Shown: positions 35,423 through 46,345 of the stretch, piece by piece
Position numbering within the stretch: the first letter of the stretch is position 1
Layout: every line of letters starts with the position of its first letter
Assembly (NCBI RefSeq): GCF_030159095.1
Contig: NZ_BRXS01000003.1
Span: forward strand, 186,001-250,000
Reading direction: 5' to 3'
Source: Roseisolibacter agri
Lineage (GTDB): Bacteria; Gemmatimonadota; Gemmatimonadetes; Gemmatimonadales; Gemmatimonadaceae
Length of the DNA stretch: 64,000 nucleotides
Notes under the pieces: generated by a model
Databases searched by the model: none
Told to the model about the DNA's origin: nothing
What the model saw: only the letters and a program-made list of their open reading frames with translations
Program-made: the position numbers and the translations under genes

Positions 35423-37834
35423 TCACTCGGCCCGCAGCGCCTCGATCGGGTCCACGCGCGCGGCCCGGCGCGCGGGGAGCCACGACGCGGCCAGCGCGGC
35501 GCCGCCGAGCAGCGCGGTGACGCCGCCGAAGACCGCGGGATCGCTCGGGCTCACGCCCTGGAGCGCCGAGCCGAGCGCGCGCGTCATCCCGAGCGCCAGC
35601 ACGAGGCCGACGCCGAGCCCGATGCCGGCCAGCCGCGCGCCGTCGCGCAACATCAGTCCCGCCACGTCGCGCGGGCGCGCACCGAGCGCGACGCGCACGC
35701 CCAGCTCGCGCACGCGCTGCGCGACGGCGTAGGCGATGACGCCGTACACACCGACGACCGCCAGCAGCACCGCCGCGCCCGCGAACGCGCCGAACAGCAC
35801 GCCGTACAGGCGCTGCAGCCAGAGCGACTGGTGCACCATCGCCGTCATCGTGTCGAGGTTCACGAAGGGGAGCCCCGCGTCGAGCGCGCCGACCTCGCGG
35901 CGCAGCGCCGGCGCGAGCGCGCCCGCGTCGCCGCTCGTGCGCACGACGAGCGTCATCTCGCGGCGCGCCTGCCCGCCGAACGGGAGGTACAGCTGCTCCT
36001 CCGCGGCGCGGCCCAGTCGGCGCTGTCGCACGTCGCGCGTCACGCCGACGACGGTCATCCACGGCGCGTCGTCGCCGCCGCCGCCGATCGACACACGGCG
36101 GCCGATCGGATCCTGCCCGGGCCACCACCGCTTCGCCATCGTCTCGTTGACGACGACGACGCGCGCCACGCTGTCGGCCGCCTCGGCGGCGGTGAAGTCG
36201 CGGCCGGCCAGCAGCGGCAGCCCCATCGTCGTGAAGTAGCCGGGCAGCACCGCGCGCGTCTCGGCGTTCGGCTTCTGGCCTTCGGGCACGTCGCGCCCGT
36301 CGACGACGAAGCTCGACGAGCTGTTCGATCCGCTCAGCGGCGCCGAGCTGGTGGCCGATGCAGCCTGGACGCCAGGGAGCGCGGACAGGCGCTCGACCGC
36401 GCGCGTCAGCAGCGCGAGCCGCGCGGCCTTCTCGTCGTAGCGCTCCCCACCCATGCGCAGCCGCGCGGCGAGCACGCCCTCGGGCCGGAAGCCCGGATCG
36501 ACGGTCTGCAGGCGCAGCATGCTCTTCACCATCAGCCCCGCGCCCGCGAGCAGCACGAGCGAGAGCGCGAGCTCCGCGACCACGAGCCCGTCGCGCAGGC
36601 GGCGCGCGCCCGCGCCGGCGCTGCTCCCGCGGCCCGACGCGCGCAGCGTGGGCGCGACGGCGCGGCGCGTGGCGCGCAGCGCGGGCACGAGCCCGAACAG
36701 CAGCCCGGTGACGGTGGACAGCACGAGCGCGTACGTCATCACGCGCCAGTCGACGTCGAAGACGAGCCACGCGGGATAGGCGACGGGCACCGCGCCGCGC
36801 ATCGCGCGCACGCCGCCCTGGGCGATCAGCACGCCGAGCGCGCCGCCCATCAGTGCGACGATCACGCTCTCCAGCAGCACGAGGCGCAGCACGCGCGCGC
36901 GCCCGGCGCCGAGCGCCGCCCGCACGGCCAGCTCGCGCGCGCGGCCGGTGGTGCGCGCGAGCAGCAGGTTGGCGACGTTCGCGGCGGCGATCAGCAGCAC
37001 GAAGCCCACGGCGCCGAGCATGACGGCGAAGACGGTCGCGACGTCGCCGGGCACCAGCTGCTCGCGCAGCGGCACCGCGTCGATGCCCCAGCCGCGGTCG
37101 GTGTCGGGGAACTCGGTCGCGAGCCGCGCGCCGATGGCCTGCAGCTCGGCGCGCGCCGCGGCGACGGTGACGCCGGGCCTGAGTCGCGCGACGGCGTCGT
37201 ACGAGTGCCAGCCGCGCTGCGACGGGTCGCGGTCGTGCGCGAGAGGGATGAAGAGCCGCTCGCGGTCGCCCGAGAGGCCGGCCGCATCGGGCACGACGCC
37301 GACGACGGTGTGCGGCGCGCCGTCGAGCGCGATCGCGCGGCCGACGACGGCCGGATCGGCGCCGAAGCGCTCGCGCCAGAGCTGCTCGCCGAGCACCACG
37401 ACGCGTGCGCCGCCGCCCTCGCTCTCCTCGGCCCGGAACGCGCGACCGACGATCGGGCGGACCCGCAGCACCTCGAAGTAGCGGCCGGAGACGGTGGCCG
37501 CGGGCAGCGCCTCGGGGCGGTCGACCCCGGTCAGGTTCACGAGCCGCGTGTCGGTGGCGGCGACGGCGGCCAGCGTGCGGCTGCGCTCCGCGACGTCGAG
37601 CACGGCGGGCAGCGAGATGTCGCTGCGGCTCTGGCCCTGCGCGGGGTTCTCGTGCGTGATCGCGATCAGGCGCTCGCTGTCGCCGTAGGGCAGCGGGCGG
37701 AAGACGAGCGCGTTGACGAGCGAGTAGACGGTCGTGTTGGCGCCGAGCCCGAGACCCAGGCAGAGCACCGCGGCGAGGACGAATCCGGGCGCTCGACGAA
37801 GCGCGCGGAGGGCGAAGCGGAGATCGGCGAGCAT
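35423..37834 (-). CDS. ADOP-family permease (MacB/FtsX-like), free-standing
   Basis: 803 residues from the ATG at 37834 (the frame is open to 37939). The family start is LRFALRALRRAPGFVLAAVL. The first periplasmic domain has GRYFEVLRVRPIVGRAF and ALDGAPHTVVGVVPDAAG. The second half has EGVLAARLRMGGERYD, and the FtsX end is [20 protein letters not shown] finishing in DPIEALRAE. A palindrome-filled gap of 329 bp upstream and a hairpin downstream separate it from both export operons, so it may be its own transcription unit. No ATPase is directly attached. Confidence 0.9.
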   Translation of the reverse strand: MLADLRFALRALRRAPGFVLAAVLCLGLGLGANTTVYSLVNALVFRPLPYGDSERLIAITHENPAQGQSRSDISLPAVLDVAERSRTLAAVAATDTRLVNLTGVDRPEALPAATVSGRYFEVLRVRPIVGRAFRAEESEGGGARVVVLGEQLWRERFGADPAVVGRAIALDGAPHTVVGVVPDAAGLSGDRERLFIPLAHDRDPSQRGWHSYDAVARLRPGVTVAAARAELQAIGARLATEFPDTDRGWGIDAVPLREQLVPGDVATVFAVMLGAVGFVLLIAAANVANLLLARTTGRARELAVRAALGAGRARVLRLVLLESVIVALMGGALGVLIAQGGVRAMRGAVPVAYPAWLVFDVDWRVMTYALVLSTVTGLLFGLVPALRATRRAVAPTLRASGRGSSAGAGARRLRDGLVVAELALSLVLLAGAGLMVKSMLRLQTVDPGFRPEGVLAARLRMGGERYDEKAARLALLTRAVERLSALPGVQAASATSSAPLSGSNSSSSFVVDGRDVPEGQKPNAETRAVLPGYFTTMGLPLLAGRDFTAAEAADSVARVVVVNETMAKRWWPGQDPIGRRVSIGGGGDDAPWMTVVGVTRDVRQRRLGRAAEEQLYLPFGGQARREMTLVVRTSGDAGALAPALRREVGALDAGLPFVNLDTMTAMVHQSLWLQRLYGVLFGAFAGAAVLLAVVGVYGVIAYAVAQRVRELGVRVALGARPRDVAGLMLRDGARLAGIGLGVGLVLALGMTRALGSALQGVSPSDPAVFGGVTALLGGAALAASWLPARRAARVDPIEALRAE

Positions 37835-37924
37835 GTGCGGCGCTCCAGTCGTGAAGGGCGCGGGGGGAGGGTCGTGCGCGCGCGTCCGTACGCTCGGTGA
37901 GTGGCTCGGTTTCAGCGCGCCTGC

Positions 37925-38042
37925 GGGGAGGGCGGGCATGGACTCCGGCTCCCCCGCGATCGCGGCCGCTGCGGAGCCTCACCGCTTCGCGTGAGTCTCC
38001 TTGCTGCGATCGAGGTCGCCTCCGCCCATGCCCGCCCTCCCC
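37925..38042. repeat. Palindrome with perfect 17-bp outer arms
   Basis: The arms 37925-37941 (GGGGAGGGCGGGCATGG) and 38026-38042 are exact reverse complements. The inner part has CGCGATCGCGGCCGCTGCGG and the sequence GTCTCCTTGCTGCGATCG, shared with 24820-24880. The rest of the 37835-38163 gap holds REP-like GTCGTCCCGAGCG..GCGCAGCGCACGG (38051-38085) and no gene. Confidence 0.8.
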
Positions 38043-38163
38043 GCCCCACCTGTCGTCCCGAGCGTGCGCGCAGCGCACGGCGAGGGACCTCTGGGGTTCG
38101 CGCTCCACGCTTCGCGCGCGCTGCTCGCGCGACTCCGGGTGAAGCGCGGGCTGGAACTACCGC

Positions 38164-40587
38164 TCAACGCTCGACGCGCAGCGCCGCCACCGGGTCCATC
38201 CGCGCCGCGCGGCGCGCGGGCAGCCAGCCGGCCAGCAGCGCCACCGCCGCCAGCAGCACGCTCACGCCCACCAGCACCGGCAGGTCCAGCGGATCGGCGC
38301 CGAACAGCAGCGCGCGCAGCGCGCCCGACGCGGCTAGCGCGCCCACGAGGCCAAGGCCCACGCCCACCAGCACCATGCGGTCCGCGCGGCGCGAGAGCAG
38401 CGTCGCGACCTGACGCGGCGAGGCGCCAAGCGCGACGCGCAGGCCGATCTCGCGGGTGCGTTGCGCGGCGGACGCGGCGACGACGCCGAACACGCCGATG
38501 GCCGCGATCAGCACCGCGAACGCCGCGAAGCCACCGAGCACGCGCGACAGCAGCCGCTGCGGCGCGACGCGGTCGCGGGCGCCGCGCGCGACCGTCACCG
38601 CGTCGTCCACCGGCTCGTCGGGGAGCACGGCGCGCAGCGCGGCGGGCATGGCGGCGCTCACGCGCTCCGCCGCGTCGGCGCTCGCGGTACGTGCGACGAC
38701 GCTCAGCGGACGGCCCGGCCACTGCGCGAACGGCACGTAGACCATGCTGCCCGCCGTCGCGCGCGCCGCCCGCGGGTTCGTGACGTTGTCCAGCACGCCC
38801 ACCACCGTCACCCAAGGCCGGTCGGAGTCGGGCGGCCCGAGCTTCACGCGCCGGCCGAGCGCCGACGCGCCGGGCCACAGCCGCTCGGCCATCGCGGCGT
38901 TCACCAGCGCGACCGGCGCGGCGCCCGCGCGGTCGGCGTCCGTGAGGTCGCGGCCCGCGAGCAGTGGCAGCCCGCGCGTCGCACGCCAGCCCGGGCTCAC
39001 GACCATCGCGAAGCGCGGCGACGCGCCCGCGGCGGGCGCGCGTCCGCCCTCGAGCGTCACCGGCTGGTCGCTGCCGCCGAAGCCCGCGAGGAACTCGAAG
39101 CGCGTCACCGCGGCGCGCTCGACGCCCGGCGTGCGCGCCATCGCGCCGAGCATCGCCAGCGCCGCCTCGCCGACCTGCGCGGAGTCCGCGTAGCGCTCAC
39201 CGAGCAGCCGCACGTCCGCCGTGACGAGACGGTCGGCGAGCGCGCCCTCCTCGGGACGCGCGTGGCGCGCGACGGTCTTCACCAGCAGGCCCGCCGCGGC
39301 CAGCAGCACGAGCGCGCTCGCCAGCTCGGTCACCACGAGCGCGGTGCGCACGCGGCCCTGCCGCCGCGTGGCGCTCGCATTCGGTCCCGCGTCCTGCAGC
39401 GCGCCGCGCACGTTGGGGCGCGAGGCGCGCACCGCGATCCCGAGCCCGCTCGCCAGCGCGGCGACGACGGTCAGCGCGGCGCAGAACGCGGCCACGCGCC
39501 AGTCGACGGTGAGGTCGATCCAGTACGGGATGCGCCCGGCCGCGCGCGCGGCCGCCGTCTCCACCGCGAACGACGCCATCCAGAAGCCGAGCCCCGCGCC
39601 GATCGCCGCCAGCACGCCGACCTCCACGAGCAGCTGGCGCGCGAGCCGGCCGCGGCTCGCGCCCAGCGCCGCGCGCACCGCCAGCTCGCGCCGCCGCTCG
39701 GCCGCGCGCGCGAGCAGCAGCCCCGCGACGTTGGCGCAGACGACCAGCTGCACCAGCAGCACCGCGCCCAGCAGCGCCCAACCCAGCGACGCCTCCTCGC
39801 CCGCGAGGTCGTGGCGCAGCGGCGTGACGCCCGCGCTCCACTCGCGCAGCGCCTGCGGCTGCTCCTCAGCCAGCCCCGCCATGATCGACGCCATCTGCGC
39901 GTCGGCGGCGGCGCGCGTCGCGTCCGCCTTCAGCAGCCCGATCACGCCGAGGTCGCGCGCCTCGCGTCCGCCGTCTGGCGGCGCGGCGCCGATCGCCGTC
40001 CACAGCTGCGCGAACTCCGGGAAGTGGAAGCGCGGGCCGACGACGCCCACCACGGTGTGCGGCGCGCCGTTCACCAGCAGCGTGCGGCCGACGACCGCGC
40101 TGTCGCCGCCGAAGCGCCGCGTCCACAGCTCGTGGCTGACGACGACCACCGCCGCCGCGCCCGGCCGGTCGTCCGCCGCGTCGAGCGCGCGGCCGAGCGC
40201 CACCGGCGCACCCAGCATCGTGAACAGCGCCGGCGACACCGCCGCCGACGGCGCGCGCTCGGCGCCCGGCGCGCCGCCGAGCACCACGTCACGCTCCGCG
40301 TATGCGCCCATCGCGTCGAACAGCGTCGCGCGCGCGCGCCAGTCGACGAACGTCTCCCACGACGTGCCCACCGCGCAGCCCGCGCACAGCCGCGTCTCGC
40401 TGTGCTCGTGCACGTCCACCAGCCGCTCTGCATGCGGGAACGGCAGCGGGCGCAGGAGCAGCGCGTTCACCGCGGCGAAGACCGCCGTGTTGGCCGCGAG
40501 CCCGAGCGCGAAGGTGAGCGCCACCACCACGGCCAGGCGCGGCGCGCGCGTCAGCGCACGCAGCGCGGTGCGGACGTCGTTCAGCAT
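38164..40587 (-). CDS. ADOP-family permease (MacB/FtsX-like), operon 2, with CxxC motif
   Basis: 807 residues. The family start is VRTALRALTRAPRLAVVVAL. The first periplasmic domain carries an uncommon CAGC motif soon after the first TM (ETRLCAGCAVGTSWE). GVVGPRFHFPEFAQLWTAIG follows, and the FtsX end is GVFGVVAASAAQRTREIGLR finishing in DPVAALRVER. It starts ten bases after the stop of the permease at 40598 and is the last gene of the adaptor operon. The two Cys residues could form a disulfide or bind metal; the other five permeases here lack them at this place. Confidence 0.9.
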   Translation of the reverse strand: MLNDVRTALRALTRAPRLAVVVALTFALGLAANTAVFAAVNALLLRPLPFPHAERLVDVHEHSETRLCAGCAVGTSWETFVDWRARATLFDAMGAYAERDVVLGGAPGAERAPSAAVSPALFTMLGAPVALGRALDAADDRPGAAAVVVVSHELWTRRFGGDSAVVGRTLLVNGAPHTVVGVVGPRFHFPEFAQLWTAIGAAPPDGGREARDLGVIGLLKADATRAAADAQMASIMAGLAEEQPQALREWSAGVTPLRHDLAGEEASLGWALLGAVLLVQLVVCANVAGLLLARAAERRRELAVRAALGASRGRLARQLLVEVGVLAAIGAGLGFWMASFAVETAAARAAGRIPYWIDLTVDWRVAAFCAALTVVAALASGLGIAVRASRPNVRGALQDAGPNASATRRQGRVRTALVVTELASALVLLAAAGLLVKTVARHARPEEGALADRLVTADVRLLGERYADSAQVGEAALAMLGAMARTPGVERAAVTRFEFLAGFGGSDQPVTLEGGRAPAAGASPRFAMVVSPGWRATRGLPLLAGRDLTDADRAGAAPVALVNAAMAERLWPGASALGRRVKLGPPDSDRPWVTVVGVLDNVTNPRAARATAGSMVYVPFAQWPGRPLSVVARTASADAAERVSAAMPAALRAVLPDEPVDDAVTVARGARDRVAPQRLLSRVLGGFAAFAVLIAAIGVFGVVAASAAQRTREIGLRVALGASPRQVATLLSRRADRMVLVGVGLGLVGALAASGALRALLFGADPLDLPVLVGVSVLLAAVALLAGWLPARRAARMDPVAALRVER

Positions 40588-40597
40588 CGGCGGACGG

Positions 40598-43027
40598 TCA
40601 GTCCGCGCGCAGCGCGGTGGCCGGATCGATGCGCGCGGCGCGCCGCGCGGGGAGCCAGCTCGCCAGCAGCGCCGCGCCGGCGAGCAGCGTGCCGCCGATC
40701 AGCAGCGTCACGGGATCGCGGGGACCGACGCCGAACACCAGCGACTGCAGGCTCTGGCCGAGCGCCACGTAGCCGAGCGCGCCGAGCGCGAGCCCCGCGC
40801 CCACGAGCCGCGCGCCCTGCCCCAGCACGAGCGTCGCCACGCGCAGCTGGTCGGCGCCGAGCGCGGCGCGGATGCCCAGCTCGCGCACGCGCTGCGCGAC
40901 GACGTAGCTCAACACGCCGTAGACGCCGAGCACCGCCAGCAGCACCGCGACCAGCGCGAAGCCGCCCAGCACGACGACGCCGAAACGGCGCGTCCCGAGC
41001 GAGCGCGACACCACCTCCGGCATCGCGGCGACGTCGTACGTCGGCACCTGCGGGTCGAGCGCGCGCACGGCGTCGCGGATCGTGCGCGCGGCCGCCTCGT
41101 CGGCGAGCGTGGTGCGCGCGACGACCGTGAGGTTGCTCCACCAGCCCTGACGGTAGTTGTAGTAGACCGACGCCTTCTGCGGCGCGCCCAGCCCCGCCTG
41201 CCGCACGCTGCCCACGACGCCGACGATGACGCCGTCCGGGCCCTGGTTGATGCGCTTCCCGATCGGGTCCTCGTTCGGGAAGTACTTCCGCGCCAGCTCC
41301 TCGTCGATGATGAAGGTCATCGTGCCGTCGGCGGGGCGCGCGTCGTCCTGCGGCTCGAAGGTGCGCCCGCGCAGCAGCGGGATGCCCATCGTGCGGAAGT
41401 AGTGCGCGTCGACGGCGACGATGTTGGCGTGCGGCGGCTCGCCCTGGCCCGTCGTGTCGCGGCCGAGGATGGTGAAGGGCGAGCTGTTCCCCGAGCCGTC
41501 GCGCAGCGGGAGCGCGGTCGTCACGCTCACCGCCTCGACGCCCGGCGTCGCGCGCAGCCGCTCGGTGAGGTCGGCGTAGAAGCGGATGGCCGCGTCGGTC
41601 TTGGCGTAGCGCGCGAACGGCAGCGTGATGGCCGCCGTCGTGATGCGCGCCGGCCGGAAGCCGGGATCGACGGCGAGCAGCTGCGAGAGGCTGCGCAGCA
41701 TGACGCCCGACGCCAGCAGCAGCACGAACGAGAGCGCGACCTGCCCCACGACCGCACCGCGCAGCGCACGGTGGCGCTCGATGCCGCCGGTGCCGCCGCG
41801 CATCCCCTCCTGCAGCATGCCGCGCAGGTCCACGCGCGCACCGCGCAGCGCCGGCAGGGTGCCCGACAGCAGCGCGGCGGTGACGGTCACGAGCGCGGTC
41901 GCCAGCAGCACCGGCCCGTCGAGCCTGAGCTCGCGCAGCGCCAGCTGCTCGGCCGGCGCGAGCGCGACCAGCAGTCGCGTCGTCGCCCATCCGATCGCGA
42001 CGCCGAGCATGCCGCCCGCCGCGGCCAGCAGCGCGCTCTCGCCCAGCAGGCGCCGCGCGATCCGGCCGCGCTCCGCGCCGAGCGCCGCGTGCACCGCCAG
42101 CTCGCGGGTGCGCGCGGTGGCGCGCACGAGCTGCAGGCTGGCGACGTTGGCGCAGGCGATCAGCAGCACGAGGCCGACGGCGCCCAGCAGCACGAGCAGG
42201 ATCGGCCGCAGCTGGCCCGCGTCGAAGGCGACGAAGGGCGTGACGTACATGCGGTGGTTGCCCGCGACGCCGTAGCCGCCATCCTCGGCGCCACCGCGCG
42301 CGCGCCACGCCGCCATCGTCGCCTGCAGGCCGGCCTGCGCCTGCTGGAGCGTCACGCCGTCGCGCAGCCGCGCGAACGTCGTCATGTTCAGCCGGCCGCG
42401 CATCCGCTCGCGGTACGCGGAGTCCATGCGCTCCGGCACCAGGATGCGCGCCTGCCGCGGATACTTGAAGTCGGGCGGCAGCACGCCGACGATCTCGTGC
42501 GCCGCGTCGTTCAGGCGCACCGTGCGTCCCACCACCGACGAGTCGCCGCCGAACTGCTCGCGCCACAGGCCGTACGTCAGCACCGCGACCTGGTGGCGGC
42601 CGTCGCGCGAGTCGTCCGCGGTGTAGAGCCGCCCGAGGTACGGGCGCACGCGGAACATCGCGAAGTAGTCGCCGAGCGTGCGCACGCCGTCGAAGCGCGT
42701 CGACGTGCCGCCCTGCTCCAGCACGAAGCCGCGGCCGGTGTAGCTGGCCACCGCCTGGAACAGCTCGCGCCGCTCGGCCAGGTCGAGCACCTCGGTGGGC
42801 GCGAGCTCGACGTCGAGCAGCTTGATGGGCAGCAGGTCCTGCCGGATCGCCACCACCCGATCGACGTCGGGCGTGGCGACGGGGTGCAGCAGGACCGCGC
42901 GCACGGCGCTGAAGATCGCGGTGTTGGCCCCGATCCCCAGCGCGATGCAGAGGATGGCCGCGGCGGTGAAGCCGGGCGCGCGGCGGAGGCCGCGAAGGAT
43001 GCTGCGGAGCTGCGTGAGCACGGCCAT
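40598..43027 (-). CDS. ADOP-family permease (MacB/FtsX-like), operon 2
   Basis: 809 residues. The family start is [20 protein letters not shown]. The first periplasmic domain includes GVLPPDFKYPRQARILVPER, and the middle block is ARTRELAVHAALGAERGRIA with TM helices. The FtsX end is GVYGVLSYVVAQRVRELGIR finishing in DPATALRAD. GAGGG five bases upstream supports the ATG. It lies 31 bp after the permease at 43059 and ten bases before the one at 40587, so three permeases are made in series behind one adaptor and one ATPase. Confidence 0.9.
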   Translation of the reverse strand: MAVLTQLRSILRGLRRAPGFTAAAILCIALGIGANTAIFSAVRAVLLHPVATPDVDRVVAIRQDLLPIKLLDVELAPTEVLDLAERRELFQAVASYTGRGFVLEQGGTSTRFDGVRTLGDYFAMFRVRPYLGRLYTADDSRDGRHQVAVLTYGLWREQFGGDSSVVGRTVRLNDAAHEIVGVLPPDFKYPRQARILVPERMDSAYRERMRGRLNMTTFARLRDGVTLQQAQAGLQATMAAWRARGGAEDGGYGVAGNHRMYVTPFVAFDAGQLRPILLVLLGAVGLVLLIACANVASLQLVRATARTRELAVHAALGAERGRIARRLLGESALLAAAGGMLGVAIGWATTRLLVALAPAEQLALRELRLDGPVLLATALVTVTAALLSGTLPALRGARVDLRGMLQEGMRGGTGGIERHRALRGAVVGQVALSFVLLLASGVMLRSLSQLLAVDPGFRPARITTAAITLPFARYAKTDAAIRFYADLTERLRATPGVEAVSVTTALPLRDGSGNSSPFTILGRDTTGQGEPPHANIVAVDAHYFRTMGIPLLRGRTFEPQDDARPADGTMTFIIDEELARKYFPNEDPIGKRINQGPDGVIVGVVGSVRQAGLGAPQKASVYYNYRQGWWSNLTVVARTTLADEAAARTIRDAVRALDPQVPTYDVAAMPEVVSRSLGTRRFGVVVLGGFALVAVLLAVLGVYGVLSYVVAQRVRELGIRAALGADQLRVATLVLGQGARLVGAGLALGALGYVALGQSLQSLVFGVGPRDPVTLLIGGTLLAGAALLASWLPARRAARIDPATALRAD

Positions 43028-43058
43028 CCCTCGCGGGAGAGAGTTCTGAGGTGTGCGA

Positions 43059-45464
43059 CTACTCGGTGCGGAGGACCGTCATCGGACTGCTGCGCATCGC
43101 GCGGCGCGCGGGCACCCAGCTCGCCAGCGCGGCGACCAGCGCGACCACCAGCGATACGGCGACCAGCACCGGCGGGTCGAGCGGGCTGGTGTCGTACAGC
43201 TCGTCCGCCAGCAGGCGCGTGAGCGCCGCCGCGCCGGCGAGGCCGATCGCGATGCCGATGGCCGCGCGCCGCAGCGCGCCGCCCAGCACGTCCGTCCACA
43301 CGTCGCGCGGACGCGCGCCGAGCGCGACGCGGATGGAGAACTCGCCGGCGCGCTGCGCGACCGACTGCGCGACGACGCCGTAGATGCCGACCAGCGCCAG
43401 CACCACCGCGCACCCCGCGAAGGCGCCGAGCAGCAGCGCGCTGAAGCGCGGCCGCGCGACCGACGTCTGGACCAGCCCCTCCATCGGGCGCAGCTCGGCG
43501 ACGGCGAGCGTCGGGTCGAGCTCCGCCACCGCGGCGCGGATCGCGCCGGCGACCGCCGTCGGCTCGCCCACGGTGCGCAGCACCACCGACGCGGAGCCCG
43601 GCCCCACCCAGAGCGCCGGCAGGTAGAGCGCCGCGCGCGCCTCGTCGGTGAGCGCCTGGTGCTTCACGTCGCCCACGACGCCGACGACCTCGAACTTCGG
43701 CCCGTCGGTGCCCCACGGCATGACGCGCTTGCCGATCGGGTCCTCGTTCGGGAACACCTTCCGCGCCAGCGTCTCGCTGATCATCGCCGTGGGCACGGCG
43801 CCCTGGCGGTCCTGCGCGCCGAAGTCGCGGCCGCGCTGCAGCGGCACGCCCATCGCCTGGAAGTACGCGTCGCCGACCTGGTAGAAGTTGGCCATCTTCG
43901 CGTCGTCCGGCTCGCCGCCCTGCCCGTCCACGAAGTACGCGCCGATCGAGACGCCGCCGCTCATCGGGATGGGCGTGCCGATGCTGGCGCTCGTGACGCC
44001 GGGGATCGCGCGCAGCTTGGGGAGCAGCGCTTCCCAGAAGCGCACGTTGGCGGTGTCGTTCGCGTAGCGCGCGCGCGGCAGCGAGATGCTCGCCGTCATC
44101 ACGCGCTCGGCCGCGAAGCCGGGCTGCACCGACAGCAGGCGCCGGAGGCTCGTGAGCGTCAGCCCCGCGCCGGTGAGCAGCAGCAGCGCCACCGCCACCT
44201 CGGCGACGAACAGGCCGTCGCGCAGCCGCGCGCGCGCGGCGCTGCCCGTGGTGGCCTTGCCGCCGTCCTTGATGACGCCGTTCAGGTCCAGCTTCGCCGT
44301 CTGCAGCGCGGGGAGCACTCCGGCGGCGACGCTCGCGAGCAGCGCCATGCCGAAGGTGAAGAGCGCGACGCGCCAGTCGACGCCCGCCTGGTCGATGCGC
44401 GGGATGCTCGTCGGCACGACGGCCGGCAGCGCCGCGCACGCCCACGACGCCAGCAGCAGCCCGAGCGCGCCGCCGGCGAGGCCGAGCAGCATGCTCTCCG
44501 CGAGCTGCGGCCGCGCGAGGTGCCACGGACGCGCACCCATCGCCGCGCGCACGGCGATCTCGCGCTGGCGCGTGGCGCCGCGCGCCAGCGTCAGGTTGGC
44601 GACGTTCGCGCAGGCGATCAGCAGCACGAAGGAGACGGCGCCGAGCAGGACCAGCAGCACCGGGCGCACCGCGCCGGTGACCGCCTCGTGCATCGGCGTG
44701 ACCGGCACCTCGGTGTGGTTCCGCTCCTCCTCGTTCTCCTGCGCGATGCGGCGCATGATGCCCTGCAGCTCCGCGCGCGCGGCCTCGGGCTGCACGCCCG
44801 GCGCCAGCCGCCCCACGGCGCTCAGGTTGTGCTGCCCGCGGTTGGCGGTCCAGGCGCTGTCGCTCATCGCGAACGGCGTCCAGACGTCGCTGCGGTCGTT
44901 CGGGTAGCGCACCTCGGGCGGCAGCACGCCGACGACCGTCACCGGCCGGCCGTTGAGCTGCAGCACGCGGCCCGCCACGCGCGCGTCGGCGCCGAAGCGC
45001 GTGCGCCACAGCCGGTCGCTGACCATCGCCACCGCGGGCGCGCCCGGCGCGTCGTCCTCGGCCGCGAACGCGCGGCCCACCTGCGGCGTCACGCCGAGCG
45101 CGCGCGACAGCGTCCACGTCACGCGCGCGCCGTTCAGCCGCTCCGGCTCGCCGTCCCCGCCCAGCGTGTAGTCGGCCGTCCGCGCCGCGCCCATCGCGCT
45201 GAAGCTGCGGGCGCCCGCCTGCCAGTCGTGGAAGTTCGCCGGCGAGACGACCGCGCGCGCGTTCTGCGTGCCGCGGTCGGACTCGTACAGCACCATCAAC
45301 CGCTCGGGCTCCGCGTACGGATAGGCCTTGAGGAGCACCGCGTTCACCACGCCGAACACCGTCGCGTTGGCGCCGATGCCGATGGCGAAGGTGGCCACCG
45401 CCGCGAGCGTGAAGCCCGGGCTGCGACCGAGGGCGCGGAGCGCCTGCTGGAAGACGGCGAGCAT
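43059..45464 (-). CDS. ADOP-family permease (MacB/FtsX-like), operon 2
   Basis: 801 residues. The family start is FQQALRALGRSPGFTLAAVA. The first periplasmic domain has GVLPPEVRYPNDRSDVWTPF, and the middle TM block ends near RQREIAVRAAMGARPWHLAR. The FtsX end is GIYGVVAQSVAQRAGEFSIR. The C-terminus, SPMTVLRTE, differs slightly from the DP..ALRA ending of the others. It follows the ATPase gene at 45476 by 11 bp, so the pair should be co-translated at a similar level. Confidence 0.9.
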   Translation of the reverse strand: MLAVFQQALRALGRSPGFTLAAVATFAIGIGANATVFGVVNAVLLKAYPYAEPERLMVLYESDRGTQNARAVVSPANFHDWQAGARSFSAMGAARTADYTLGGDGEPERLNGARVTWTLSRALGVTPQVGRAFAAEDDAPGAPAVAMVSDRLWRTRFGADARVAGRVLQLNGRPVTVVGVLPPEVRYPNDRSDVWTPFAMSDSAWTANRGQHNLSAVGRLAPGVQPEAARAELQGIMRRIAQENEEERNHTEVPVTPMHEAVTGAVRPVLLVLLGAVSFVLLIACANVANLTLARGATRQREIAVRAAMGARPWHLARPQLAESMLLGLAGGALGLLLASWACAALPAVVPTSIPRIDQAGVDWRVALFTFGMALLASVAAGVLPALQTAKLDLNGVIKDGGKATTGSAARARLRDGLFVAEVAVALLLLTGAGLTLTSLRRLLSVQPGFAAERVMTASISLPRARYANDTANVRFWEALLPKLRAIPGVTSASIGTPIPMSGGVSIGAYFVDGQGGEPDDAKMANFYQVGDAYFQAMGVPLQRGRDFGAQDRQGAVPTAMISETLARKVFPNEDPIGKRVMPWGTDGPKFEVVGVVGDVKHQALTDEARAALYLPALWVGPGSASVVLRTVGEPTAVAGAIRAAVAELDPTLAVAELRPMEGLVQTSVARPRFSALLLGAFAGCAVVLALVGIYGVVAQSVAQRAGEFSIRVALGARPRDVWTDVLGGALRRAAIGIAIGLAGAAALTRLLADELYDTSPLDPPVLVAVSLVVALVAALASWVPARRAMRSSPMTVLRTE

Positions 45465-45475
45465 GCGCGGTGGCC

Positions 45476-46231
<756 letters not shown>

Positions 46232-46345
46232 CGGGGCGGCCGTTGGAGGGAGTGGAAGAGGTACGGGGTCAGGCGTGTTGGACAGTCGCGGTCCGCAGAG
46301 CGTTGCAGCGGATCCCTGCGACGCTCGACGCTCACCGCTCGACGC

